From Porites lobata (lineage: Eukaryota; Cnidaria; Anthozoa; Scleractinia; Poritidae), in contig CALNXK010000038.1 of NCBI GenBank assembly GCA_942486035.1, forward strand, positions 366,001 through 430,000: a DNA stretch of 64,000 bases, written 5' to 3'. The notes under the pieces are model-generated. The model made no database searches. It worked only from the letters and a program-made list of their open reading frames with translations, and was not told the origin of the DNA. A program made the position numbers and the translations under genes. How positions within the stretch are numbered: position 1 is the first letter of the stretch; every line of letters starts with the position of its first letter. Shown here piece by piece: positions 12,132 to 23,401 of the stretch.

Positions 12132-13850
12132 ATGGTAAGTAAATCGGTTAATTTTAACAGGTTTGCTCCTTAGTGAATCAAATTTACTAGAACTCTGACA
12201 GTAGGCTGACTGTTGCATGTGTTTGCCTCTTTCCTCAGTCAAGTGTTTCTTCAAAACTAGCCACTAGAGTGGCAGAGGCCGGATTTGAGGTCGCATTCGA
12301 CCCACCAGCAGACGGCAAATGTTTTTATCACGCCGCTTCGTTTCAAATTGGATTTAGTGCGTCAACATTGACCTCTGTCATCTTTGAGTACCTGGATAAT
12401 CATCAGTTTGATGTAAGTAGTTAATTTCTTCTGGCCATTTTGTTCAATTTCATTCTGAAGATGCAAGAAAGGTTGCCTAGGTTTTTATAAGTCTGAAGCG
12501 ATTGCTTTGATGCCGTGTTTGTCAATGAATTTATTTTTGTACATGTTCGGTGTTTTCGAGGGTAATACGTCGAGGGTCGAGGGTAACAAGTCAAGGGTTG
12601 AAAAATCTCAAAATTGAAAAAAAAAAAAAATCGTTGCATTAAGACCCAGCTGATAGCCTGCTGAATCATAGAAGCACGTGCCATCGCAAAAGGCGGGTTG
12701 AAGTCTATGTCTATTTGAAATCCTTTGTCCTCCACATACTTCAACAACTTAACACTACCACTTGTCTCCATTTAATACTCAGTGTCTGTAAAATTTTTTT
12801 TAAAAATACTCAACATTCTTACAATTTCGAAACACTTTTTCGAAAAAAGGAGGAACCTTATTCATGAAACTCGGGATTTTTACATCTAGCTGAATAGAAA
12901 GCAATGGAATGTTGATTTTGTCCGGAAAACAAGTGTCATCGCATTCTGTCTCTTCGACTACGAAAGATAAGATTGTTATTCTTTTGTCTGACAGCTCCAG
13001 AGAAAACAGAACATAATTGCTGTAATAACATTACATATCGTTTTTAACTATACCTGAAGGAAACTTTCCAGCTTTGGAAATTAAAATCTGGACGTGACAA
13101 GTTAATACCTTTATATTTTTAGTAAAATGTATCCGGTTCCTGAATGTTTTTAATTCAATATTTATTTGACACTGGATTTCCAGTATGCTAAAATATCGGC
13201 GGGCTCACAAAAAAAAAGTCTATCCTTTTCTTAATACACCCTCTTCCCAGTGCGCCGGAAAAATCACTTTCAAACGCAGCATTCAGGCAATTGTTATACC
13301 TTATTGTAGACAATTATAAACGTGATTTAAATTTAATAACGCGAGTTAGAGGGAAAATGTTTTTTTTTTTTTTTAAAGAAAGGGAATTTAATAACGCGAG
13401 GAACGGGCCTGACTTTTAGGGTTTAAGATAACTTGGCTGTTGTACCGCTCTTTTGAAAGCAAGAATAATATAAACTGGAAATATTGCAGGGACATACCAT
13501 ATTTATTAGAATAAGCGCCGCGGTGCTTCTCAAGTACGGCGCCCGAGGGCAGCGCTTATTTGGGGGCGTCGCTTATTCGAGTAAATACGGTATCTCTAAA
13601 GTTTTTACATTGTGAAATAATAATAAAAAAATAGTACAGAAAATGGAGGCCTGCTACTTCTTTCATTACACAGGATAACGGAGATGATCGACTGGCCTTT
13701 CTGTGTCAAACAGATATGGGTGGAAGGAAGTGCCAGGAACATGGTCAGAGGCTTTAGAAATACTTCGAAACAACTATGCGAATTCGCTTGTCATCCAAGC
13801 CTTGGCAGATGCCTTGCATTACAAGCTTGTTATTATAACAGTACATGGGG
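12132..13850 (+). pseudogene. Second OTU-like gene (split, frameshifted)
   Basis: The start codon ATG (12132-12134) abuts a GTAAGT donor. Exon 2 (12239-12412) follows CCTCAG, continues in frame and ends with GTAAGT; it encodes ADGKCFYHAASFQIG, an OTU Asp/Cys motif. Exon 3 begins after ACACAG (13674) with NGDDRLAFL, but the continuing OTU-like text (WKEVPGTWSEALEILRNNY, LADALHYKLVIITV) is in another frame from about 13703, so a 1-nt frameshift is likely. A GTAAAC donor follows near 13850. The distal His exon was not identified. It differs from the OTU of the neighbouring helicase gene and lacks a helicase. Role unknown. Confidence 0.5.
13495..13592. mobile_element. MITE with TACCRTATTTATT ends
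   Basis: 98 bp foldback: left TACCATATTTATTAGAATAAGCGCC, right complement ending in AAATACGGTA. It belongs to the same family as 28057-28487 and lies in the intron of the OTU gene. Ends with TA, consistent with a Tc1/mariner-type non-autonomous element. Confidence 0.65.
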
Positions 13851-14081
13851 TAAACTACTTGAATTTTCTACTTTACCTAAGTAATGTATGCCTAAATAAT
13901 AAAGTCGAAGCTGTGGTAAACGGCAACCTTGGAAATTGGCAGAAGTGGTCGTATCTATAGCCAGTAGTTTTCAAGCCTAAACCTCCGTTCCGCACTGAAT
14001 TCGCCAATAAATACAGGATGCCCGATTTAATACCAGATTCTACGTAGGTTACGCCGAAGATCTTCGGCGTGGATTTCAAAC

Positions 14082-14471
14082 TTGAAATCTCCCGTAGTGA
14101 CTAAACCAACAAATGTAGCCATTTTTAACGCACACCACGCTGCAAAAAGGAAGCAAGTTTGGCAAGTACAGCGGTTTAAATCACAACCTGGCCCAAAACC
14201 AAGGTGTGCTAAACCAGGCTGCGAGACTCATTTCTCAGATGGAGACATTTGCATTACAGTCGAGGGGCTGTATGTCACACCAAATGCAACCGCGGATGGA
14301 AATCGCTTCGCGGTACTACGTAATTTTCGATTTTGCCCCCAAAAAGATTGCATAAGCACGCAACCAAGACAAAGCAATTTGACTGTTCCTCCGATGGCTG
14401 TCGCACTAGACGAGAATATCAACATATCTCCCGATGAATATCAGAAATTGATTGACGAGGAGATAATGTAA
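14082..14471 (+). CDS. Hypothetical zinc-binding protein segment
   Basis: 129 aa ORF with CAKPGCETHF and, later, FRFCPQKDC: paired C-x4-C motifs plus His, compatible with a treble-clef or FCS-like zinc site. A short acidic tail follows (SPDEYQKLIDEEIM). It lies 3' of the OTU-like exons inside the same TIR-bounded unit and may be the last exon of that gene. No recognised family. Confidence 0.4.
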   Translation: MKSPVVTKPTNVAIFNAHHAAKRKQVWQVQRFKSQPGPKPRCAKPGCETHFSDGDICITVEGLYVTPNATADGNRFAVLRNFRFCPQKDCISTQPRQSNLTVPPMAVALDENINISPDEYQKLIDEEIM

Positions 14472-15405
14472 AGAAATGTAAGGACCTAAGAGCGACAGGA
14501 CATAGAAATCCCGTTTGGTGTTGTTGTTTTCATTTGAGTTTCCTTTGTTGTTGGAATATACTCTCTTTAGTTCGAATGATATTTCAAAACATTAACTTAA
14601 AGGAAAAAAATTAAAAAATAAACGTTCGTTTTTCGCCCATCACGCCGTCGGAAAAAGGAGTGCGTGACAAGCCCAAAAAACATTTGAAGGCAGGCGCCTG
14701 TCTCTTTCAGGTCGTGGGGGAAAGGTTCCGCTCTTCAGTATGCATTTATGAAAAGAGTATGCACGAAGTGCGACGGCTGATACCGAAAATGCGCGAAATA
14801 CTCACGAAGAGGCCCCGAATGTTTCTGCATCAATAATGGCATGTGCAAAACGCTGTCTGGTAAAATACACTGTTTTGCAACGCATTGTTGTTTTTGCATG
14901 AAGTGTTGACAAAAGTCCGTGGATTAAAATTAGCAAAATTACCATATACTTTTGCATTCGTGTTTCCTCGGAAAGCCTTCGGAGCGTAAAAACAAGCACT
15001 TTTGTGTTCAAGAATTCAGACTGAACATTATGAAAGTGATCTACCGTATTTTGATTTTTCTGTAAATAATTTTAAAAAAACTGTTGACCATGTCATTGTG
15101 AAAACATAAGCTTACCGCAATATTGCGTACGTTAGCATTTCTTATTCACGGGCTGGCTCTTATGCCAGTATTTATTTACAAGAATTTAACCGAGATATCG
15201 CAAGTTTTTTTGTCTCCAGTGAGTTCAGGTTAATTTACATACGCAGCGACTAAAGCGATACTTTAACCTTTGATTCGAAACGTACGTTGTTACGCATATA
15301 TATCTGCCTCTCAAACGGGGAGGTTGAATGGAATTGTCATTAATTCTATTATTCTTTAAGTTAATGACAGAAAAGAAATACGAAGAGAAAAAAAAACAGC
15401 GTGCA

Positions 15406-15481
15406 TAGCCTGTGTACAGACGCCCCTCCCTCCCCTCAGATTTTTTTTCTGAGGGGGGGAGGGGCGTCTGTACACAGGCTA
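15406..15481. mobile_element. 76-bp hairpin MITE with 9-bp TSD
   Basis: Near-perfect hairpin: arms of about 34 bp starting TAGCCTGTGTACAGACGCCC, loop of T residues. It is flanked by identical CAGCGTGCA at 15397-15405 and 15482-15490. The 9-bp duplication and the TAGCCT end match the larger element at 53229-54697, suggesting the same mutator-like superfamily. Confidence 0.7.
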
Positions 15482-16072
15482 CAGCGTGCACGGATTGCTT
15501 TAGTTTTGTCGGACCGTAATAACTTTGCATACCGACAAAAACAATATCAAGCGACACCTTTAATACAAATGCAGTCACTTCATTCGCAATGCTATAAATA
15601 ACTAAAAGACCCTAAAATGTCTCGCTACACAGGCTTAAAAATTCATCCTTTATCTGCTGGAAAGAAATACATAAATTCAGGACTTACGGGTTTTGTTAAA
15701 TTTGAGACCGGAAGTTCGCGAACCCCGCGCCGATTTCTGTTTCAATTCGTGAATTGTAAGTAAACAACAGTTTAATTCAGTTCACTTCTACTTCATTTTT
15801 TTAGATCAAAGTTCCCAATATAGCCAGGTGTATACTGGTAGTAAACAACAGCATAGAAAACTTTAGTTCATTTCAATATCATCGAATGTGACCGGTCATC
15901 TTGACCGTCAAGGCCAACAAAATGAGGACAATTCAACGCTTCACGTTTGGGAATGTAAAATTATTAAACACTTTTTCATTCGTGAAAAAACGAACAGTCG
16001 GTCAATTTTGTGTAAAAACGATCTGGATCTTCCATTAACCACTTTTAAGTTAACAAAAATGAAAGCAACGGT

Positions 16073-16140
16073 AACTCAAACTTAACTCAGACTTAACTCA
16101 AACTCAACTCAAACTCAACTCAAACTCAACTCAACTCGTA
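16073..16140. repeat. Right subterminal AACTC-type repeat of the OTU unit
   Basis: Inverse complement of the repeat at 10994-11060, with units AACTCAAACTC/AACTTAACTC. About 610 bp from the right end, as its partner is from the left end. Confidence 0.7.
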
Positions 16141-16506
16141 ACTCGGTCATTAGTATCTCTCAAATACTTGTATTCTGGGTTATATATATTTTCTAAATGT
16201 GTAAATGTGATCCGAGTACAGTGTAGAGATCGGTACATAGATGAAAGTATTTTCAGAACTATTTACATAATAGTGAGAGCGTCGTATGTTAATGTCACTG
16301 CACATTACGGAACGATATGAGAACTATTCACACAATAGTGAGAGCTTATGTTTGTCGATTTTTTACCACAACACAGAAAAAAGTATATTCAATAAAGTAC
16401 TACGTAGCCTACGTGTTAGTTAGCGCGCTCGATGTAAAGTGGTTTTAGATTGAACATTATCCCCGGCGAGAGAAATTTAGAGAAATTTACTTGACTTTTC
16501 ATATTT

Positions 16507-16612
16507 GGAACGAACTGACTTTTTTGTGGAACGATCTGACTATTTTGTGGAACGATCTGACTTTTGAGTGGAACGATCTGACTTCGAACGATCTGACCAT
16601 GGAACGAAATGA
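16507..16612. repeat. Tandem repeat, unit about 23 bp
   Basis: Repeats of GGAACGATCTGACTTTT with variable spacers (GAACGAACTGAC, GAACGATCTGAC several times, GAACGAAATGACC), just inside the right end of the OTU unit. Could be binding sites for a transposase (inference). Confidence 0.55.
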
Positions 16613-16841
16613 CCGTAAATCCTGCGATCGCTGAACTTTTTTTTCTCAGCGATCGCAGCGATCACAGCGATCACAGCGATTTTTTTACTGGGAGGTGCGA
16701 TTCAAGAGACTGTATTTCGAGCGTTTTGAAAAACTGGTTATTTCTCAAAGTAATTTTTTTTGTAATTCTTTCCCAAGTCGCGCGCGTCTTATTTTCGCTT
16801 TGTTCGTTTTAATACGTCCCCGCTATACTATCATTCGCGTC

Positions 16842-18971
16842 ATGGCGAACAGCCACGGCTTCTCTTGCTGCTTCTTTAAGCTTATTTTACTCGTGCTGCT
16901 TATCAGAAGCACGAAGAAATTACCTTCAGACGATGAATCAACTAACACAGCCTTGCCTGAGTCAGAATTTACATCATATCGACACTTCAGTGAAGCTGTA
17001 CAGACCCGTGTTACTTTCGAGCTTACAACCCGCTGGCGCCATGTTGGAAGTTTAAGCAAGGTGGTAGGCTATTATGGAGCACGAATCAGCCGGTACGCGA
17101 ACTCAGATTCTACTTTCCAACTAATACGCGTGGTAATAAGCGGAGACGTTAGCGAGAACCCTGGACCAACCGTCAATAAACCAAAGTGCCAACAGTGCTT
17201 TAGGACCATTGCTCGAAACCATCGTATCATCATCTGTAGTTCGTGTGATTCAACATATTACACCAAATGCGGTGGTGTCACACCAAAGCAACACAACACC
17301 ATAACAACAAGCGACCAAACCTGGAACTGCTTACATTGTGCACAATTAACTGCGACTTTAAGCAACGACGCATTGACCGAATTACCATTCAGTCATACTA
17401 CCGACGAATCGTTTTCCTCGCTGTTTGGCGGCAACCATGAGGACTCAATCGGAAATTTGACTGCTGACTTGGCGACTAACGCAGATGATTTGTATAATAT
17501 GGCAAACGAGCTTAATGCCGCCCCAAAAGATATTCGTGTTGGTCATCTGAATATCTGTAGCTTGCGTAATAAAATTGATGAACTTAGACTGATACAAAAC
17601 ATATGCCGCTTCGACATCCTAGGGATCACTGAAACACACTTAAACTCAACAGATGCTGACCATGATATTCACATCGACGGCCTCGAGTTTTTACGCCTTG
17701 ATAGAAAGGAACGTAAAGGCGGCGGATGTGTACTATACTATGCCAATTACCTAAATGTCACCCATCGAAAGGATCTGGCTAAAAAGGGCTTAGAGGCTAT
17801 CTGGATTCAGGCCAAATTTCCAAGCACTAATGTATTGTTTTCAGTAATTTACAGATCTGAACTTTACTCGCCAAATTTCTTCACTAATTTACAGGACGTG
17901 ATGGAAAAAGCTTGGATGAAAACAGATAATATTGTTCTACTTGGAGACTTGAATTGTAACTTGCTTCGAGTAAACGAATGTTCTTCCTTCTCTGACTTAC
18001 AAACCAAAACAAGAAATTTACTGCATATTTTTGATGTGTTTAATATGCAAAATGTGATAAAGGAAGCAACACGCATCACACCTTCGACAGAGACCTTGAT
18101 TGACGTGATTGCCACAAATAAGCCGGAATTGGTTAGGACAACTGGAGTATTGCCACTGGGCATCACAGATCACAGCCTAGTATATGCAACCCTGAGGTTA
18201 AAACGAAAAAGACCGCCACCCACAGTCATTACAGTCAGGAACTTCAAACAATTTAATACAGAGAATTTCAAAGCAGACATGGAACAAACACCCTTCTACA
18301 TTGCATCAGTGTTTAACGATATGGATGACATCCTCTGGGTGCGGAATCAATTGTTCAGGGGCGTTTGCGATTCACACGCTCCACTGAAAGAAATTAAAGT
18401 GCGAAGTGTATCATCACCGTGGATCAATAACACTATCAGGTTGAAAATGAATCGCCGATTTAAGTTATTCAAGAGACCTGTTGAAACTAAGGATCAAAAT
18501 ACATGGGCCGACTATAAGAGGTTGAGAAACGAAATAACATCTGACCTTAGGAAAGCGAAGGCTGCATACTTCAGAGATCAGCTGAAAAAGGCGAAGACCA
18601 CCTCGGCGTATTGGAATGTAATATCCAAAGCTACCAACCCCAAAGTAAGGAAGAAGATAGGCCCATTAAAGCGTGACGACAACAGCTTAGCGGTAAAAGA
18701 CACGGAGAAAGCGAGCCTTATGAACTGTTTCTTCTGTACGATAGCTGAGAAATTAAATGCTGGGCAACTCCAAGCACCACAACCCTTGACTAGTCAATGC
18801 TCTAAACCTGTACCATGTATATCCGATATTAATCTATCTAGCCTTGATATTGACAGGAAAATAACATTATTGAAGAATAATAAAGCCACTGGACCGGATG
18901 GTATATCACCCAAATTATTGAAACTCGCAGGTACTGCTGTTGTTGGCCCGCTGACCAGCCTTTTCATGTAA
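16842..18971 (+). CDS. LINE ORF: signal-like N-term, 2A-like motif, PHD-like finger, endonuclease, RT start
   Basis: ATG 16842 is preferred over the in-frame upstream ATG 16695 because a hydrophobic signal-like stretch (FFKLILLVLLI) follows it directly. Residues 101-109 read GDVSENPGP, a 2A-like sequence (consensus D-V/I-E-x-N-P-G-P, here Ser for Glu). Next is a Cys-rich PHD-like finger (about 114-165), then an endonuclease (about 228-445) with LNICSLRNK, ITETHL, LLGDLNCNL and ITDHSL. These supply the catalytic Asn, Glu, Asp/Asn and His. RT begins with NKATGPDGISPKLL. The TAA at 18969-18971 interrupts the RT in frame. It would act by target-primed reverse transcription. Confidence 0.8.
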   Translation: MANSHGFSCCFFKLILLVLLIRSTKKLPSDDESTNTALPESEFTSYRHFSEAVQTRVTFELTTRWRHVGSLSKVVGYYGARISRYANSDSTFQLIRVVISGDVSENPGPTVNKPKCQQCFRTIARNHRIIICSSCDSTYYTKCGGVTPKQHNTITTSDQTWNCLHCAQLTATLSNDALTELPFSHTTDESFSSLFGGNHEDSIGNLTADLATNADDLYNMANELNAAPKDIRVGHLNICSLRNKIDELRLIQNICRFDILGITETHLNSTDADHDIHIDGLEFLRLDRKERKGGGCVLYYANYLNVTHRKDLAKKGLEAIWIQAKFPSTNVLFSVIYRSELYSPNFFTNLQDVMEKAWMKTDNIVLLGDLNCNLLRVNECSSFSDLQTKTRNLLHIFDVFNMQNVIKEATRITPSTETLIDVIATNKPELVRTTGVLPLGITDHSLVYATLRLKRKRPPPTVITVRNFKQFNTENFKADMEQTPFYIASVFNDMDDILWVRNQLFRGVCDSHAPLKEIKVRSVSSPWINNTIRLKMNRRFKLFKRPVETKDQNTWADYKRLRNEITSDLRKAKAAYFRDQLKKAKTTSAYWNVISKATNPKVRKKIGPLKRDDNSLAVKDTEKASLMNCFFCTIAEKLNAGQLQAPQPLTSQCSKPVPCISDINLSSLDIDRKITLLKNNKATGPDGISPKLLKLAGTAVVGPLTSLFM

Positions 18972-19007
18972 AGCATACGCGAATGTAGAGTCTACAATAA
19001 TTGGAAA

Positions 19008-20330
19008 GTGGCCAGACTAACACCTGTATTCAAAAAAGGTGATCCTACGGTAATGAGTAATTATCGTCCCCTCTCCTTGCTAAGTGTACCCAGCAAGATT
19101 TTAGAATCATGTGTAGCGGACATGATTGCGAAACATGTCTTCTTGGAAAACGAAGCGCTCGTCACTGACAACCAATGGGCCTACCGAAAAGGAAGATCGA
19201 CAGAGCTATTACTCATCCACCTGACTGAAACTTGGCGACGAGCAATCGATAACAAATTAGTTGTGGGCGCCGTATTCATAGACTTCCAGAAGGCGTTTGA
19301 TTGCGTTTCTCACTCAATTCTTCTTCACAAGCTAGAGCACAACTTTGGAATCACAGGAAACTTACTGGTATGGCTAAGAGATTATCTATCTGATCGGGAA
19401 CAGTATACTGTAAATTAATGGCGCACACTGAGAATACCAAAGTTGCACACTGTATACCACAGGGCTCCGTAATCGGGCCCATACTCTTCGCCTTGTACAC
19501 AAGCGATCTACCGAAAGCAGTTAACACTGCATGGACGTTCCTGTACGCTGATGATACTACCATGTACTGTGTTGGTGAATCCGTAGACCAGGGCACAGCA
19601 ACGCTGAACAAAGCTCTAGAGGAACTCGCCCTATGGTGCAAACACAACTCCCTGGTACCACACCCCAAAAAGTGCGAGGGAATGATCCTTTAAACGAAAT
19701 CATTTTATCGGTCCCTTAGGCAGTTTAAAAATTAACCAGCATCTAATAAAATGGTCCTCAAGTTCTAAGCTGTTAGGTGTAACCATTGACAACAAGCTTA
19801 CGTGGACAAAACACATATTAGAGCTCAAGAGAGGGTCCGTTAACAAGCTCAATCTAATCAAACGCAGCCGCTTTTTACCCAGGAATTCGCTTTTAGATTT
19901 ATATTTCAAAGTCATTTTACCCTCGGTTACATATGCGTTACCAATTTGGGGGAGTTGTACAAATAAAAATGAATTTAATTCCTCGAAATCTATACATTGT
20001 AGGGCTGCTAGAGTTATATATAACCTCTCGCGCGACATGCCCTCTGAGGATGTAAGAAAAACAGCTAACTGGGACTCTTTATTCGACACTTATAAGGTCA
20101 AAATAGCCACCTTAATTTATAATATATACAACCGCATAACTCCATCATGTTTGGAACATATAATCCAAAGGAAGGAGTCTAAGTATGACATCCGTCATCA
20201 ACATCGTGTTAGCGTACAACGTTTTGAAACTTATTATGTGAAAAACTCTATTTCTTACAGAGGATCCATTGTCATTGGACTATGCCAAAAGGGCAAAAAA
20301 GTCTCTCGCCCTCAGAAACCTGAACTTTAA
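19008..20330 (+). pseudogene. LINE reverse transcriptase, remaining part
   Basis: Same frame as the upstream ORF to 19418 (KKGDPTVMSNYRPLSLL, FIDFQKAFDCVSHSIL), then a different frame (QGSVIGPILFALYTSD, FLYADDTTMY, the catalytic YADD). The C-terminal segment at 20037-20330 resembles the tail that follows RT in L2/CR1 proteins. Two stops or frameshifts show this copy cannot make a full RT. Confidence 0.75.
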
Positions 20331-20551
20331 TGAAGAGTCACCGCAAATGGGTCGTCCCCAAATTGACAGTGATTTCGTCTTTTATTAATTCTATTCATAT
20401 CTTTTATTGTACATATTTCACCTTTTATTGACTACATTCAATTTTAATAATTTTTATTATTTTATTTTATTAACATTTTTTACACGGCCCCATAAGCTAT
20501 ATCAGCTTTAAAACCCACCGTGTTTAATAAAAGATGTTGTTGTTGTTGTTA

Positions 20552-22300
20552 TCTGAGAGCCTGGCACGGGCTAGTCTTTGCATCATGATTTTTCAACCGT
20601 GACAGTGTGCTCAGTAAGCTCAAGCTTCCTTGAGTGTTTCTTAGAAAGATGTCAATCAAAGACTTCTTTCAGATCAATGTATGCCTCTCTTGTGCCGCGA
20701 ATGCTACTTTCTGGCCACAGAAAACAGCGGATATTTTGAGCTGTCCTCAAAGACAAAGGGCCAAACAAAAACGGAAACAATGCATACCTTTATCTCCTTC
20801 CAGAAAAAAAGGATCCGAGATCCACCCCTTGTAATTCGTGGGAGCCCATTAGTGGCTTCTATAATTAGCTGTAAAGCAGCCAATTGGACAAGGAAATTTC
20901 CGACCCTAGTGATAAGGCCTGATAAACCCGTAAGGTCAACAGTAAACCAGTCAGAACGGTTGTACTGCTCTCGCCTCAAAAACAAAATAATGTTGCTCCC
21001 TAGCTGGCAAATGTGACAATAACCGCAAAGGGAGAAACAATAACATTATCGCGCTCCAGTCCTAAGACTTATTCTAATTTACATGAAAGGGGTTGGAATT
21101 GACTGATGCAAGCAACACTGTTTACTGAGCGGCAGTGCATTTTTTTGTACTAAAAGAGTAGGGTAGCTTTAATAGGAGTTTCAATATCCTGCAAGCAACG
21201 CGAAAGAACCAGGGTCCAGCATGTCAAAACTATACCAGGGAACCTTTTAAAATAATAATTCAGATTCAGCTCGCAGGAAACTATGGAAACAAACCCTAAA
21301 GGCTATTAAGCCACTTTTAACAAAAGAAAGGAAAAACTAACACCTTCAGCTAGCCTGATGGATAATGGAGCAAAGATAAGAAACCGCAGGCAGCAACTGA
21401 AGAGCAAAAGACCACATGACCCCCCAGGAAGAGAAAAGTGGCAAGAAAACATTTGCTCAATCCGCACTACGAATCCTCTAAACGCGATGTATTAGCAAGG
21501 CGTAAATGCCTTGTAGGCATACCAAATCGCCCTCTTTGTACTTTTAGACGAAGGCTAAAACAAGTTTTGTGACTCAAACTTACTACATGACACAATTAAT
21601 GAATAAGAATTAAAAAATATTATTGATTCACTTTGTTTTAAATCAGTCGTTGGTAAACAAAAAAGTGGACCTCTGGGGCCTGTGGGAGGCTGCGAACGCA
21701 CCCGTCGCACCCCCTCCCCCCTCCCTACGGGCCTGCTTGAGATCTATAAAGTATTTCAGGGTCGCCTGACTTTTCTTAATCGACATATGATAGTTTAGAT
21801 TAGCTGTTTTTTCGATTTGTGAAATTTACTGAGAATATAGGACTGCCGGTCATTTAGTGTTTGGAAACCTTGACCGTTACCGGCAATGTAGGGACAGCGT
21901 GAAACGCTACTTTTCATATAATTCAAGAGCGTAACGTTTACTTATGCCGGGTGTATTATTTGGTTCTCAGAAACAAAATTGATACCCTTTTTCAGTTATT
22001 CTCGTCTCTATAACCTCCAAGAAGCACTGAGAACATTAGAATGAGACGCGGAACGTTACAAACGCGCAAGTGTTTCTAACACTGAAAATCAACGACGTGA
22101 GTTTCAAAACTAGTGTTTACTTTATTTGGCTTAAACTTCAGAACATCGCAGGGAATTTATTAGATAAGCGTCGAAACTTGTACGTATGCTTGAAATACTC
22201 ATCTAGAAATTTGTAGCTGTCCTCAAGCTATAGAAGATTCCAGGCAATATTTGCTTCTCCGAACAGATATTTTACAGAAAACACTCGTTGGGTGCTCCTG
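20552..22300. other. No gene recognised
   Basis: Short ORFs only, with no motif. Contains a Pro/Cys-run region (CCCCTCCCCCCTCCC near 21711). No convincing element ends. Confidence 0.4.
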
Positions 22301-22309
22301 AGTTCTGAC

Positions 22310-22745
22310 TAAAGCGTAACCAAAGCGTAACAAAAGCGTGTTACTGACTTTACGGGAGCCGAAGGAAAAACACTGCACAAACCCGATGTTTGTGAGGCAA
22401 AGCACGTAAAACAAAAATTACTGAATAAAGCAAAATAAAACACAAGCGTACAACAAACTTTATGGGAGCCGAGGGAATAGCACTGTGAGGCGAAGCACGC
22501 GAAACATAAATCACGAACAACAAAAGCGTGTAACAAACTACGGGAGCCGAAGGGAAAGCACTAAAACTTTACGGGGGGCCGAGGGAAGGGCACTGTACAA
22601 ACCGCAGTTAGCAAGGCAAAGTACGAATAACACTGCCACTGGATAAAACAAAAGCAAAACATTTGTAGAAGGCCTAAATGTAATAAAGTCCTAAATGTAA
22701 ACGTGTAAAATCTTACGGGAGCCAATGGAAGAGCAGTGAACAAAC
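22310..22745. repeat. Degenerate tandem array, unit about 80-110 bp
   Basis: Five imperfect copies share TTACGGGAGCCGAAGG or variants followed by (A)GCACTG and a GCAAAGCACG block, spaced 60-130 bp. Copies start near 22345, 22460, 22540, 22573 and 22713. Non-coding; minus-strand ORFs across it are products of the repeat. Confidence 0.6.
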
Positions 22746-23400
22746 TGGGAGTTTAGAAACAGCGAAACACAGGGGAGGGAAAGTTCATCCGACTGGCAAT
22801 TTGGGCTGCCTGAAGCAGAGAGGGAGCTTGTTTGACATTGGCTGCTTGGGACCGGTTCGTCAGCCATCTTAATAAAACAAGAATCGGTTATCAGAGCCTA
22901 TGGATTCTTACGCGAACTGGGCAGAAATGGGATGCGGAGCTCATATTTATACTCGCGTTGCAAGGGACTGGTGCGAATAGTTGCATGTTAAGTTCCCTCA
23001 CGGTGTCTGTAGGGGATAACACTCGCTGTCTCTCTCTTTACATATTTTATCCTTATGTCCATTTAGATAATTAGCGACAGTTTTTCTGCAGTTTTTGTGC
23101 TAATTTGCCTGCTATGATATGTTTTGAACCTTAGCCAATTGTTTGTTTAATTTAAAAATATATTTGCAATGAAATAATTTTAAAATGCTTTTGCTGCTCC
23201 TACCAAACAGGAAATTAAACGTGTGACATATATTGCATGCTGCATGTTGTGTTCCACAATGTAGGTGGTGATTAAATGTTAAAAAGCTATTTTGTTTTTC
23301 ACCCAAGAAGTTATGATAAACTTGGTATTTCCAAACTTTGTTACATCCATTTTGAAATCACTGGTAATCCCTGCAATCTCATTGCCTCTAAACCATATCT
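22746..23400. other. No gene recognised
   Basis: AT-rich spacer between the tandem array and the foldback at 23402. No ORF with recognisable motifs. Confidence 0.35.
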
Positions 23401-23401
23401 G

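Larger units (their letters stand above)
10449..16680. mobile_element. TIR-bounded unit carrying an OTU-like gene
   Basis: Left end has GATCGCTGCGATCGCT, then a run of A and TTCAGCGATCGCAG; the right end (16620-16675) is its complement. Further in, a GAGTTGAGTTTGAGTT-type repeat at 10994-11060 is matched in inverse at 16073-16140, almost equidistant from the ends (about 610 bp). The matched, symmetric inverted blocks indicate one transposable unit of about 6.2 kb. Exact termini and target duplication are unclear because the ends are simple palindromic GCGATC repeats. Inside are a broken OTU gene (12132-13850), a zinc-binding ORF (14082-14471) and two MITEs. Confidence 0.55.
16842..20551 (+). 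mobile_element. APE-type LINE (CR1/L2-like), nearly complete
   Basis: Encodes one long ORF with a zinc finger, an apurinic-type endonuclease and reverse transcriptase, followed by a 3' UTR that ends in (TTG)n at 20534-20551, typical of CR1/L2-like 3' ends. The ORF is broken by a TAA at 18969-18971, a frame change near 19416, and later frame changes after 19693. The 5' limit is unknown: the element starts close to or inside the right end of the OTU unit. Confidence 0.8.

Noticed and set aside
20681..21016. Plus-strand ORF of 111 codons
   Set aside because: No recognisable family; overlaps an opposite-strand ORF of similar length, as expected by chance.
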